Positions 51,203 through 58,426 of a DNA stretch of 60,451 nucleotides are shown piece by piece. The position numbers and the translations under genes were made by a program. How positions within the stretch are numbered: position 1 is the first letter of the stretch; each line of letters opens with the position of its first letter. The stretch spans positions 1-60,451 of the forward strand of contig CAYYGN010000020.1 in the NCBI GenBank assembly GCA_964471595.1, written 5' to 3'. This DNA is from JAGNXB01 sp964471595. GTDB taxonomy: Bacteria > Bacteroidota > Bacteroidia > Chitinophagales > Saprospiraceae. The notes below the pieces were generated by a model. That model was not told where the DNA came from. It worked only from the letters and a program-made list of their open reading frames with translations, and did no database searches.

Positions 51203-52033
51203 TCATGCAACGTCTGCGAAGACTTTCTCCATCCTCCTGAAGTAGAACGCCCCGAAGATGAAAAGCGCCAGGGAAACCAATGCCCCTGTCCCGATCCAGG
51301 CCCAGGGCATGGGCTGGGTGCCGAGCAGAGCAGCACGAAAACCCTCAATTACACCCACCATCGGATTCAGGCTATACCAGAATTGCCATTCCACAGGTAC
51401 TTTGGAGGTGGGGTATACCACCGGGGCGGCGTAGAGCAGCAGCTGCACTACGAAGGTGACGGCGTGCTTGACATCGCGGTACTGCACGGCCATGGCGGAG
51501 AGGATCATGCCCAGGCCCAGAGAGCAGAGCAGCAGGATCAGGATGAGCACCGGCAAAAAGAGTGCGTATATGGTAGGGACATACTGAAAGTAGATCATGA
51601 AGCCGGCCAGCACTACAAGTCCGATGGCGAAGTCGAGCAGCTTGGAGAAGGCGGCGCTGAGGGGCAGCACCAGGCGCGGGAAATAGACCTTGGTGATCAT
51701 GTTGGCGTTCTGCACCAGGCTGTTGCTGCTCTCGGTGAGGGTGTTGCTGAAGTAGTTCCAGGGCACCATGGCCGTGAAGCTGAAGATGACGTAGGGTACG
51801 CCGTCACTGCTGATCCCGGCCAGATTGCCAAATACCACCGTAAACACCAGTGTCGTAAACAGGGGCTGGATGATGGCCCAGCCCACACCGAGTACGCTCT
51901 GCGCATACCGGGCCTTGATACCCCGTACGGTAAGGAAATACAGCAGGTCCTTGTAGCGCAGGAGTTCGCGCCAGTCGATGAGCTGCCAGCCGGAACTTGG
52001 TTTAAGGACGGTCCAATCTGTTTGGTTGGTCAT
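51203..52033 (-). CDS. wzm: Polysaccharide ABC exporter permease (Wzm)
   Basis: 276 residues with six hydrophobic segments and the ABC-2 polysaccharide permease pattern: DLLYFLTVRGIKARYAQSVL, GVGWAIIQPLFTTLVFTVVF, NANMITKVYFPRLVLPLSAA, YRDVKHAVTFVVQLLLYAAP and VVYPTSKVPVEWQFWYSLNP ahead of MVGVIEGFRAALLG. It forms the membrane channel that moves the undecaprenyl-linked glycan across the inner membrane with Wzt. It is the first of the pair in transcription order; the GxxExxY cassette lies between them. The GC-rich repeat at 52035-52133 directly precedes its start. Confidence 0.95.
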   Translation of the reverse strand: MTNQTDWTVLKPSSGWQLIDWRELLRYKDLLYFLTVRGIKARYAQSVLGVGWAIIQPLFTTLVFTVVFGNLAGISSDGVPYVIFSFTAMVPWNYFSNTLTESSNSLVQNANMITKVYFPRLVLPLSAAFSKLLDFAIGLVVLAGFMIYFQYVPTIYALFLPVLILILLLCSLGLGMILSAMAVQYRDVKHAVTFVVQLLLYAAPVVYPTSKVPVEWQFWYSLNPMVGVIEGFRAALLGTQPMPWAWIGTGALVSLALFIFGAFYFRRMEKVFADVA

Positions 52034-52034
52034 T

Positions 52035-52133
52035 GGGCGGGGTATTGCGGGGGGCTGAAGCGCGGGGGCCGCTGCGCGGGCGGGGTGTTGCGGGGGCTGA
52101 AGCGCGGGGGCCGCTGCGCGGGCGGGGGCACTA
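52035..52133. repeat. Two-copy 42-bp GC-rich tandem repeat
   Basis: Two near-identical units carry GCTGAAGCGCGGGGGCCGCT followed by GCGCGGGCGGGGT, spaced 42 bp apart. A shorter GCGCGGGGTTT follows. The block fills the gap between the wzm start (52033) and the stop of the second four-helix-bundle gene (52154) and is much richer in G than either gene. Confidence 0.85.
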
Positions 52134-52153
52134 CGTGCGCGGGGTTTCCTGGG

Positions 52154-52558
52154 TTATTGCGTTGATTTACTGGTTTTTTCTTCGTGACGTTTCAGCAGTG
52201 TCTTGCGGAAATTGTGGAGCCGGATGCTGAGGCTGATGAGGGCTTCGTAGTTGGTCTCCAGCGTGTTTGTGTCGATCATTCCGCGATGGTTCATGATCAG
52301 CAGGATATTGGCACATTCGTACACCGACTTCCGGGAAATTCCAATGAACCGGGCAAATTCGATGTCGGAGTCAGAACCTGAGCCCTCTGCGATATTATTG
52401 GTCACGCTTAAAGCCGCTCCCTCCAATTGATTAGCGAACCGGTAGCGCCTCTGCGTTTCAGCCACCTCAGCGATATCGAACAGCGGATCGATCACTTTCA
52501 CTGCGAGCTGATACACTTCCATCCGCTCAAACCGAAAATCAGTTCCTATACGTTCCAT
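52154..52558 (-). CDS. Four-helix-bundle protein (23S rRNA IVS / Avd-like family), copy 2
   Basis: 134 residues from ATG 52558 (the six codons above it belong to the neighbouring repeat). Family features are FRFERMEVYQLAVKVIDPLF, YRFANQLEGAALSVTNNIAE, GSGSDSDIEFARFIGISRKS and VYECANILLIMNHRGMI. It is only distantly related to copies 1 and 3, so these are not local duplicates. A GC-rich 42-bp repeat follows its stop and the 24-bp GCGAAGCC array precedes its start. RNA binding is known for Avd relatives; the role of stand-alone members is unknown. Confidence 0.9.
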   Translation of the reverse strand: MERIGTDFRFERMEVYQLAVKVIDPLFDIAEVAETQRRYRFANQLEGAALSVTNNIAEGSGSDSDIEFARFIGISRKSVYECANILLIMNHRGMIDTNTLETNYEALISLSIRLHNFRKTLLKRHEEKTSKSTQ

Positions 52559-52567
52559 AAACCTTAT

Positions 52568-52868
52568 CCCTGCCATTCCCTGCGCGAAGCGCCCTGCTAT
52601 TACCCTGCGCGAAGCCCCCTGCTACTGCCCTGCGCGAAGCCCCCTGCCATTCCCTGCGCGAAGCCCCCTGCTATTCCCTGCGCGAAGCCCCCTGCTATTC
52701 CCTGCGCGAAGCCCCCTGCTATTCCCTGCGCGAAGCCCCCTGCCATTCCCCGCGCGAAGTCCCCTGCTATTCCCTGCGCGAAGCCCCCTGCCATTCCCTG
52801 CGCGAAGCCCCCTGCACGAAGTCCCCTGCGCGAAGCCCCCTGCGCGAAGCCCCCTGCGCGAAGCGCCC
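52568..52868. repeat. 24-bp tandem array encoding GGFAQG(I/M)A
   Basis: About eleven units of a 24-bp repeat (CCTGCGCGAAGCCCCCTGCT plus ATTC), with three to four shortened 15-bp units near 52810-52866. Because 24 and 15 are multiples of three, the array stays open on the minus strand and encodes repeated GGFAQGIA. It forms the 3' half of the gene at 52600-53052 and continues past that gene's stop towards copy 2 of the four-helix-bundle family. Confidence 0.9.
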
Positions 52869-53052
52869 GGCCAGACCCTTTGGCCAGATTTACGGTGATG
52901 CTGGAGGCCGCCCTACGGATCTGGCTGGTCAATCCAAACTTCTCTTCACCCGGAAAATTCTCCGTCACCAAATACATGTCCTTCCGAAAAATCCGAGCCA
53001 ATTGCCACACCTCCAATTTTTCAAATGCGTATATGTAATATGGTTGCTTCAT
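52600..53052 (-). pseudogene. Four-helix-bundle gene (copy 3) with 3' half replaced by repeats
   Basis: Residues 1-62 are a normal start of a four-helix-bundle protein: YAFEKLEVWQLARIFRKDMY, FPGEEKFGLTSQIRRAASSI and TVNLAKGSGRA. Where helices three and four should follow, the frame enters the 24-bp array and encodes about 88 residues of GGFAQGIA-type repeats up to a stop at 52600. The bundle cannot form from the remaining two helices, so the protein is probably non-functional as a family member. The frame is nevertheless preserved through the array. A TTCTAC repeat lies immediately upstream of its ATG. Confidence 0.75.
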
Positions 53053-53219
53053 TCTACAGCCTACTTTCTACATTCTACTTTTAGAAGATCCATGCCAGTT
53101 GCCACACCTCCAACTTCTCATACGAATAGGTATAAAACGTCACCTTCATTCTACATTCTCCGTTCTACATTCTCCCACCATCCTGCCATCATTCTACGTT
53201 CTACGTTCTACATTCTCCC
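53050..53219. repeat. TTCTAC-type degenerate repeat
   Basis: Units such as ATTCTACGTTCTACATTCTC and CTACTTTCTACATTCTAC occur at 53050-53083 and 53150-53219. Between them, 53088-53149 partly duplicates the 5' end of copy 3 of the four-helix-bundle gene (CCATGCCAGTTGCCACACCT resembles 52999-53018). A short copy recurs at 55119-55136 at the end of wzc. The unit CTA (TAG on the minus strand) forms the stop codons of the genes at 53194 and 55132. Confidence 0.8.
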
Positions 53220-53751
53220 AATTCCTATGATAATCCGTATCATTATTCCTCTCCCGCAAGCCGTCAATGACCCCTTCCAACTCGCCACCTGGAAAACGCA
53301 TGGCAGTCGTATCCAGATTCCCAAGGCAATACTGACTTAGCCAATCCCTGACATCCAGATAGTTTTCCGTATCGGCAATGATGATTTCGGCATGCCAGGG
53401 ATTGTTAGGACTTCCCATCGGGGCGGGATCACCGTTATATACTGGCACATGTACAACTTCCTGCACGCCATCCATACTTCTTAAGGCCCCCACAGGTAAC
53501 TTAAAAAGTATGAATTCCGCAGGATTCAAATATTGTGAACGACGATTATGCTGCAAGCCCAAAAGAATGAAATGCCTTTCAATGCCCATTCGTTCCATCC
53601 AGTTCACGGAAAGACCTTTTTCATCAGGCCTCAGGACAAAACAGGCTGGTGGAGGGAATCTGCGTCCTTCACGCTTATCGGTATGCATCACCGGGCAATG
53701 ACGAACTACATGGTCCGTATCCGGTATGTGCTGTACAGGCTCCTGGCACAC
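53194..53751 (-). CDS. Uncharacterised protein, third gene of a three-gene operon
   Basis: 185 residues. I do not recognise a family. Visible features are FVLRPDEKGLSVNWMERMGI, RHFILLGLQHNRRSQYLNPA, PMGSPNNPWHAEIIIADTEN and an N-terminal cluster of His and Cys (HIPDTDHVVRHCPVMHTDK). The GSPNNPWHAEI context gives a possible catalytic or metal-binding His. It starts 5 bp after the next gene's stop, so it is the distal gene of the 54973-53194 operon. Its last codons (ERRT) and stop are encoded by TTCTAC repeat sequence, so the native C-terminus may have been replaced. Confidence 0.6.
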   Translation of the reverse strand: MCQEPVQHIPDTDHVVRHCPVMHTDKREGRRFPPPACFVLRPDEKGLSVNWMERMGIERHFILLGLQHNRRSQYLNPAEFILFKLPVGALRSMDGVQEVVHVPVYNGDPAPMGSPNNPWHAEIIIADTENYLDVRDWLSQYCLGNLDTTAMRFPGGELEGVIDGLRERNNDTDYHRNWENVERRT

Positions 53752-53756
53752 GTGTA

Positions 53757-54323
53757 CTATCCGATGAGATTCGTATTCATCCAGGTGACCAAGAACTCCT
53801 CTGTCCTGGATGGATCCAATTTTCCTTTAATATTCTCGGATTCATCCTGCCGTGTAGCGTAGAAGTACAACCAGGGTTGATGATCCTTTTCTTTAAAGTT
53901 CATCAAAAGACGAGCTTTGGGTCCATACCATGCGACATCTATGCTGCCATCGGGGACAGCGCCAACTTCGACATCCAACCCTGAGAGGCATACCGGATGT
54001 ACACGTTTGCTATAAGAAATTACCGACTTTTTCATCAGGTTAAAAAGCGCCGTGGAAATTTTCCTTGCCCCTAAGCCATCCCAATCCTCCTCAAGATCAA
54101 GCATTGCTTGAGCTTGTTTCAATTCGACCAAGAGCTTGGTCCGTTCTTCCCTGCCTTTTAAATTCCTTTGAATGGAATGTACCATTTCATTGAATCTGGC
54201 TGATTCAATGCCTACAACATTCATAGTACTATATTCTGCCTCTGGCTCGTTCAAATAACTCAACCAAGGCTTCAATTTTGAGGATTGAGTTTTGCCGGAT
54301 ATTTTGTTAGCAACACCTTCCAT
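53757..54323 (-). CDS. Uncharacterised protein with WDG-GA motif, second gene of operon
   Basis: 188 residues with no signal peptide. The clearest block is LDLEEDWDGLGARKISTALF, seen in many unannotated bacterial proteins (W-D-G-x-G-A), followed by GLDVEVGAVPDGSIDVAWYG, ARLLMNFKEKDHQPWLYFYA and a C-terminal EEFLVTWMNTNL. The layout suggests a cytoplasmic protein with a helical N-terminus and a beta-sheet C-terminus. Its start overlaps the upstream gene's stop by one base, so the two are coupled. Function is unknown. Confidence 0.65.
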   Translation of the reverse strand: MEGVANKISGKTQSSKLKPWLSYLNEPEAEYSTMNVVGIESARFNEMVHSIQRNLKGREERTKLLVELKQAQAMLDLEEDWDGLGARKISTALFNLMKKSVISYSKRVHPVCLSGLDVEVGAVPDGSIDVAWYGPKARLLMNFKEKDHQPWLYFYATRQDESENIKGKLDPSRTEEFLVTWMNTNLIG

Positions 54324-54973
54324 TAGTCTTCATTTAAACTGATTATATTCAATTTATCCTGGTAATCCTCCCGGATGGTGTCTTCCTTGAAAAGAGCCCG
54401 GTCGATCTGATCTTTCAACATTTGAAGCGCATTCCTGTCGAAAGAGATATACAGGTCCCGGCTTTTTTTGCCTTGTTGCACTGTCAAACGCAGTTGATGG
54501 AGCAACAAGGCAGCGCGCTGACTATCCCTGAGATGATCGTTGAACACAAGCCGGATGTCGGTAATGATCCGGCTATCCAGATACACCCAACCGAATTCTT
54601 CCTTCAGCTCCACGGCCCTCAATGTCTGCCGCAGAGGCTTGAGCAGCGGTTTGAGTGCTGCTATCCTGCTGGTGGCCACATTGACCTCCTGCTCGGTGGG
54701 AGCCATGTTGTCCAATGCCAATTCCTGCCAATAGGATCTGAAGAATCCCTGATAATCCTGAAATTCAATCCTGTCACTAAGCTCTATGAGTTGAAGCGCC
54801 AGTCCAATCCTGTCTTCCTGGGCTATAGCTGTCGGTAGTAGGGCAACCATGCCTTCCACCGTCACGCCAACCTTAAGATCCTGCAATGCGGTTGCCACCT
54901 CATGCCACTGCTCCTCAGGAAGTTGCGCAATCAATTGCAACCCATTGAACAAGTAAACTTTATGATTGCTCAT
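54323..54973 (-). CDS. Uncharacterised protein with DSRIITDIR motif, first gene of operon
   Basis: 216 residues. The N-terminal half is helical (QLPEEQWHEVATALQDLK, DRIGLALQLIELSDRIEFQD). The C-terminal half carries EFGWVYLDSRIITDIRLVF, RAALLLHQLRLTVQQGKKSR and LYISFDRNALQMLKDQIDRA, a strand-strand-helix pattern loosely like COMM-type domains. No catalytic residues are evident. It heads a three-gene operon whose other members are also unknown, between the wzc gene and repeat-bounded four-helix-bundle genes. The position and operon form are those of accessory or defence modules elsewhere in this window, but that is only context. Confidence 0.65.
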   Translation of the reverse strand: MSNHKVYLFNGLQLIAQLPEEQWHEVATALQDLKVGVTVEGMVALLPTAIAQEDRIGLALQLIELSDRIEFQDYQGFFRSYWQELALDNMAPTEQEVNVATSRIAALKPLLKPLRQTLRAVELKEEFGWVYLDSRIITDIRLVFNDHLRDSQRAALLLHQLRLTVQQGKKSRDLYISFDRNALQMLKDQIDRALFKEDTIREDYQDKLNIISLNED

Positions 54974-55131
54974 TTCTCCTTTGAAGTGTATTGAGTTCCC
55001 GAACCTGATCCCTGAACACAGGACCTTGTTGCAAGGAAACGCCCTGATATGCCCAATGTTGCCACCTTTTGCTTAGATATTTCATGGAAACAACGTATCT
55101 CAAGTGATCGGCGTCTCTCCCATTCTACGTT

Positions 55132-57444
55132 CTACCCCTTATCCTCCTCATAATACCCGTATCCTTTCCCGTAGCCGTAGCCGTAGCCATATCCATACCC
55201 GTACCCATACCCGTACCCATACCCGTATCCTCTTCGGGCGTGTACGCCGTTGAAGACGATGGCTGGAGATGGCAGCTTTTGATCGCGTACCAGGTCATCA
55301 ATCATGGGCAGGGTAGCTTTTTTGCTGATTCCCTGCCGGACCACAAAGAGGGTGGCATGGGCGTGGGAAGCCAGCAGCAGGGAATCGGATACCAGTCCGA
55401 TGGGGGCGGAGTCCATGATGATGAATTCGTATTGCTGTGCCAGTGTGGCCAGGATGGCGGGCATGCGAGGGCCGAGGATGAGTTCGGCGGGGTTGGGGGG
55501 CACGGGTCCGCTGGGTATGAAATCGAGGGTATCATGAACGCCGGAGGGAACAATGACATCCTCCGGATTTTTGTCGCCGATCAGGACATTGGTCATGCCG
55601 GGGAGATGTTCGTCCATCCCCAGGTACCGGCTGAGTTTGGGTTTGCGCAAATCCAGACCGACCAGAACGGTTTTCTTGCCCGCCAACGCGTGTGTGATGG
55701 CCAGGTTGAGCGCCACAAAACTTTTGCCTTCACCCGCTACGGCAGAGGTCACCAATACCACTTTTCTGTCTTCGCCGGTGAGCAGGTATTGGAGGTTGGT
55801 CCTCAACAGTCGAAACATTTCGGCCACCGAGCTGCGGCTGGAGCGCGATACGACGATGTATCCGTCTTTTTTACTCAATCCCACCATGCCCAGGAGGGGG
55901 GTGGTGACGTTGTCCCTGATCTGTTCCGGCGTCGAGATGGTATCATCCAGCTTGTCACGCAGAATGATCAGGCCCAGTGGCAACCCGAGTCCAAAGAGGA
56001 GGGCCAGGGCCCAGATCATTTGGCTTTTGGGGGATACGGGAGTACTGTCGGGACGGGCGAGGTCCAGGATGCGTGCATCGGGTACGGCGATCGCGAGCGA
56101 AAGAGCTGCTTCTTCGCGTTTTTGAAGGAGGTAGAGGTAGAGATTTTCCTTGATGTTTTTCTGTCGGGTAATTTCCACCAGTTCACGTTGGACCTTGGGA
56201 AGGTTGCCCAGCCGGCTCTGGAGCTGGCGATTTTTGGCGGTAAGCGCGCTGTGGCTGCGGGCGAGGTTGTTCTTGGTTTGTCGGAGGGTCTCTCGTATCA
56301 CAGTGCGGGCAGCGTTGATTTTGTCTTCGGTTTGACGCACCATGTAATGGTCGCTGCTGACTGTTCCGAGGAGACGCTGGCGTTCCTGGATGAGATGGTT
56401 GTATTCGCTCGTCTGTTCGGTGAGGTCGGTGTTTTCCACCAAAAAATTGGCCGGGAGCAGGGTATATCGGCTACCGTCCAGCGTTGTCTCCAGGCTGGCC
56501 AGGAATTGCTGATGCAGGTCCAGCCGGGATAGCGCCTTGTCATTCTCGCGAAACATTTCAAGGGCATCGGAGACGTTGCCGGCGATGTCGGCTGTGATGG
56601 GATTATCTTTTTGAAAGGACTCGTAGTTGCCCTCCACATCGCTCAGTTCGGCCGTCAGGAAATTGAGCCGGTCGGTGATGAATCGGAAGGTATTCTCGGA
56701 GACCTGGTTTTTTTCCTTGACGGAGGATCGGTTGTACGTTTCGCAGAGGGCGTTGAGGACGTCGGCGGCTTTCTCCGGCTCGTTGTCGGTCAAGGAAATT
56801 TTCAGGGTGCTGGAATAGTTGCCCACGCGTTTGATGTCAACCCTGCCGGCATATCGGCTGGCTACATGATCGGGGTCTTCTATCCGGACGATGATCCTGC
56901 CATCGAAAAGGGCCTGGCCCTCCGTTGGGTTGCGGTTGAACATGAAGGTGCCCCAGGGCGTGACGAGTGAACGGCCCAACGTGAAGGGCAGATTGTCCTC
57001 CTGATCCTTGCGGGACAAAGTGCCGTGGAGTGAGTCGGTGAGGGTGAGTTCAAGGGTGAGGGAGGCATGGCCTTCCGGTGGCAGTGCGAAGCTGTCCAAC
57101 AGCACCGGCCGGTTGGTGTAGAGTTCGCCCGTGCGGATGCGACCTTCCGACAAATACGTGACATGAAGGCGGAGGCTGTCCACGGTTTGTCGCATGAGAG
57201 AACGGGATTTCAGGATTTCGATCTCGTTCTCGATATTGTTGTTGGCGCCGCCCAAGCCAATGCCTTCGAGGATGAAGTTTTCCTGAAGGGTGCCCGAGCT
57301 CTTTTCGTCGGCGCGCACCAAAACCGTGGTGGACGCCTGATAAACCTTGGGGGAATACCGCAGGTACATGGCAGCGACGGCGAAAGCCAGCGCCAATCCG
57401 GCCAGATACCAATACCAAGGGCCAAGGAGGTATTTCCCAAGCAA
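55132..57444 (-). CDS. wzc: Wzc-type polysaccharide co-polymerase / BY-kinase
   Basis: 770 residues from TTG 57444: an N-terminal transmembrane helix (WYWYLAGLALAFAVAAMYL), a long periplasmic Wzz-like region with coiled coil, a second helix (MIWALALLFGLGLPLGLIIL) and a cytoplasmic tyrosine-kinase domain. Walker A is TSAVAGEGKSF (near 567), Walker A' is VGLDLRKPKLS and Walker B is FIIMDSAPIG. The tail is a run of alternating Gly-Tyr (about nine Tyr) ending YYEEDKG, the autophosphorylation cluster. It controls chain length and export with Wza and YwqE. The start is doubtful: the frame is open upstream to 57560 (ending ...EVFEDKPVDLKPLLG) with no ATG, while an ideal ATG at 57571 is one base out of frame. 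Confidence 0.9.
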   Translation of the reverse strand: MLGKYLLGPWYWYLAGLALAFAVAAMYLRYSPKVYQASTTVLVRADEKSSGTLQENFILEGIGLGGANNNIENEIEILKSRSLMRQTVDSLRLHVTYLSEGRIRTGELYTNRPVLLDSFALPPEGHASLTLELTLTDSLHGTLSRKDQEDNLPFTLGRSLVTPWGTFMFNRNPTEGQALFDGRIIVRIEDPDHVASRYAGRVDIKRVGNYSSTLKISLTDNEPEKAADVLNALCETYNRSSVKEKNQVSENTFRFITDRLNFLTAELSDVEGNYESFQKDNPITADIAGNVSDALEMFRENDKALSRLDLHQQFLASLETTLDGSRYTLLPANFLVENTDLTEQTSEYNHLIQERQRLLGTVSSDHYMVRQTEDKINAARTVIRETLRQTKNNLARSHSALTAKNRQLQSRLGNLPKVQRELVEITRQKNIKENLYLYLLQKREEAALSLAIAVPDARILDLARPDSTPVSPKSQMIWALALLFGLGLPLGLIILRDKLDDTISTPEQIRDNVTTPLLGMVGLSKKDGYIVVSRSSRSSVAEMFRLLRTNLQYLLTGEDRKVVLVTSAVAGEGKSFVALNLAITHALAGKKTVLVGLDLRKPKLSRYLGMDEHLPGMTNVLIGDKNPEDVIVPSGVHDTLDFIPSGPVPPNPAELILGPRMPAILATLAQQYEFIIMDSAPIGLVSDSLLLASHAHATLFVVRQGISKKATLPMIDDLVRDQKLPSPAIVFNGVHARRGYGYGYGYGYGYGYGYGYGYGKGYGYYEEDKG

Positions 57445-57548
57445 TGGCTTCAGATCGACGGGTTTGTCTTCGAAGACTTCCTGATAAGAAGGATGCGTGT
57501 TGATGGTTGAAGGTTTTGTCGGGATCCGCAGAGCGGGTTTACGGAGTG

Positions 57549-57570
57549 TGGACGTGTGGTTTCACGTCCA
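57549..57570 (-). promoter_or_regulatory. Perfect hairpin between wza and wzc
   Basis: TGGACGTG (57549-57556) and CACGTCCA (57563-57570) form an eight-pair stem with a six-base loop, directly after the wza stop (57574-57576). On the mRNA the 5' arm contains the last two bases of the ATG at 57571, so the hairpin would occlude that start. There is no U-run after it, so it is not a standard terminator; it may limit wzc translation or be an insertion scar. Confidence 0.65.
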
Positions 57571-57573
57571 TAT

Positions 57574-58389
57574 TCAGGACCTTGTGAGAAGGATCAGGAC
57601 CACATTGAGCAGGGTGACCGACGCGCTGACCCAGGGGAGGATTTGTTGGGTGCGGGTGGCGACGGTATAGGCCTTTTCTTCGAGGGGCTCTACATAGACA
57701 ACATCATTTTGATGGAGATAGAAATATGGGGAATCAAAGACACCGCGATCCCTGAGATTGAGGCGGCCATAGGTGCGGGTGCCGTTTTGTTCACGGATGA
57801 GCAGGATGTTTTCGCGGTTGCCGTAGGTGGTCAGATCCCCGGCCATACCGAGGGCTTCAAGGATATGCATCCCTTCCTGGCCTGCGATGTAAGTGCCGGG
57901 AGCATTGACTTCTCCGAGTACGGTAAAACGGAAATTGACCAGCCGGATATGGACAATGGGGTCAAGCAGGTAGGTCTTGAGGCGCTCGACCAGCATAGTG
58001 CGGATTTCCGGGAGGGTCATTCCGGCGACAGGCAGGCGGCCGAGTACGGGAAAGTCGATCGTCCCGTCCAGGTTGACGCGATAGGCGGAGGCGGTGGTCA
58101 CCTGCTCCTTGTCGGCACCCAATGTCGCACCGAAGCTCAGATTGAAGGGGGCGATGACATTGGGATCAACGTCGTTGGAATTGAACACGTCAATGCTCAG
58201 CACGTCATCGGGTTGGATGCGCAAGGCTGTCCGGTTGAGGATGCTGTCGGCGGTAGCGGAAAATTCATTCCCTTCGGAAAAGTTGACGAGTTTTTTGTGG
58301 CTGACGCATCCGGTACCCAGGATTCCTGCCAACAAAAGGAGGAAGAGGGCGTATTTGGGGGGCAATATGCGCGGATGATTGATGGTCAA
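57574..58389 (-). CDS. wza: Wza-type polysaccharide export lipoprotein
   Basis: 271 residues from TTG 58389, giving a signal peptide with lipobox ILGTGC (MTINHPRILPPKYALFLLLL, then AGILGTGC). RIQPDDVLSIDVFNSNDVDP is the Poly_export start, VNLDGTIDFPVLGRLPVAGM and LPEIRTMLVERLKTYL match the PES/SLBB region, FRFTVLGEVNAPGTYIAGQ is a second SLBB block, and a C-terminal hydrophobic helix (WVSASVTLLNVVLILL) ends the protein. It forms the outer-membrane export channel. The frame stays open upstream across the phosphatase gene, but that part is antisense-free shadow without family similarity. TTG is used because no in-frame ATG precedes the signal peptide. Confidence 0.85.
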   Translation of the reverse strand: MTINHPRILPPKYALFLLLLAGILGTGCVSHKKLVNFSEGNEFSATADSILNRTALRIQPDDVLSIDVFNSNDVDPNVIAPFNLSFGATLGADKEQVTTASAYRVNLDGTIDFPVLGRLPVAGMTLPEIRTMLVERLKTYLLDPIVHIRLVNFRFTVLGEVNAPGTYIAGQEGMHILEALGMAGDLTTYGNRENILLIREQNGTRTYGRLNLRDRGVFDSPYFYLHQNDVVYVEPLEEKAYTVATRTQQILPWVSASVTLLNVVLILLTRS

Positions 58390-58426
58390 AGGATTTTGAA
58401 TGTCAGGAAACACACGAGGAAAATTA

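Noticed and set aside
51146..52165. Plus-strand 339-codon frame opposite wzm
   Set aside because: Complementary to a clear ABC-2 permease; no family features and partly encoded by the GC-rich repeat.
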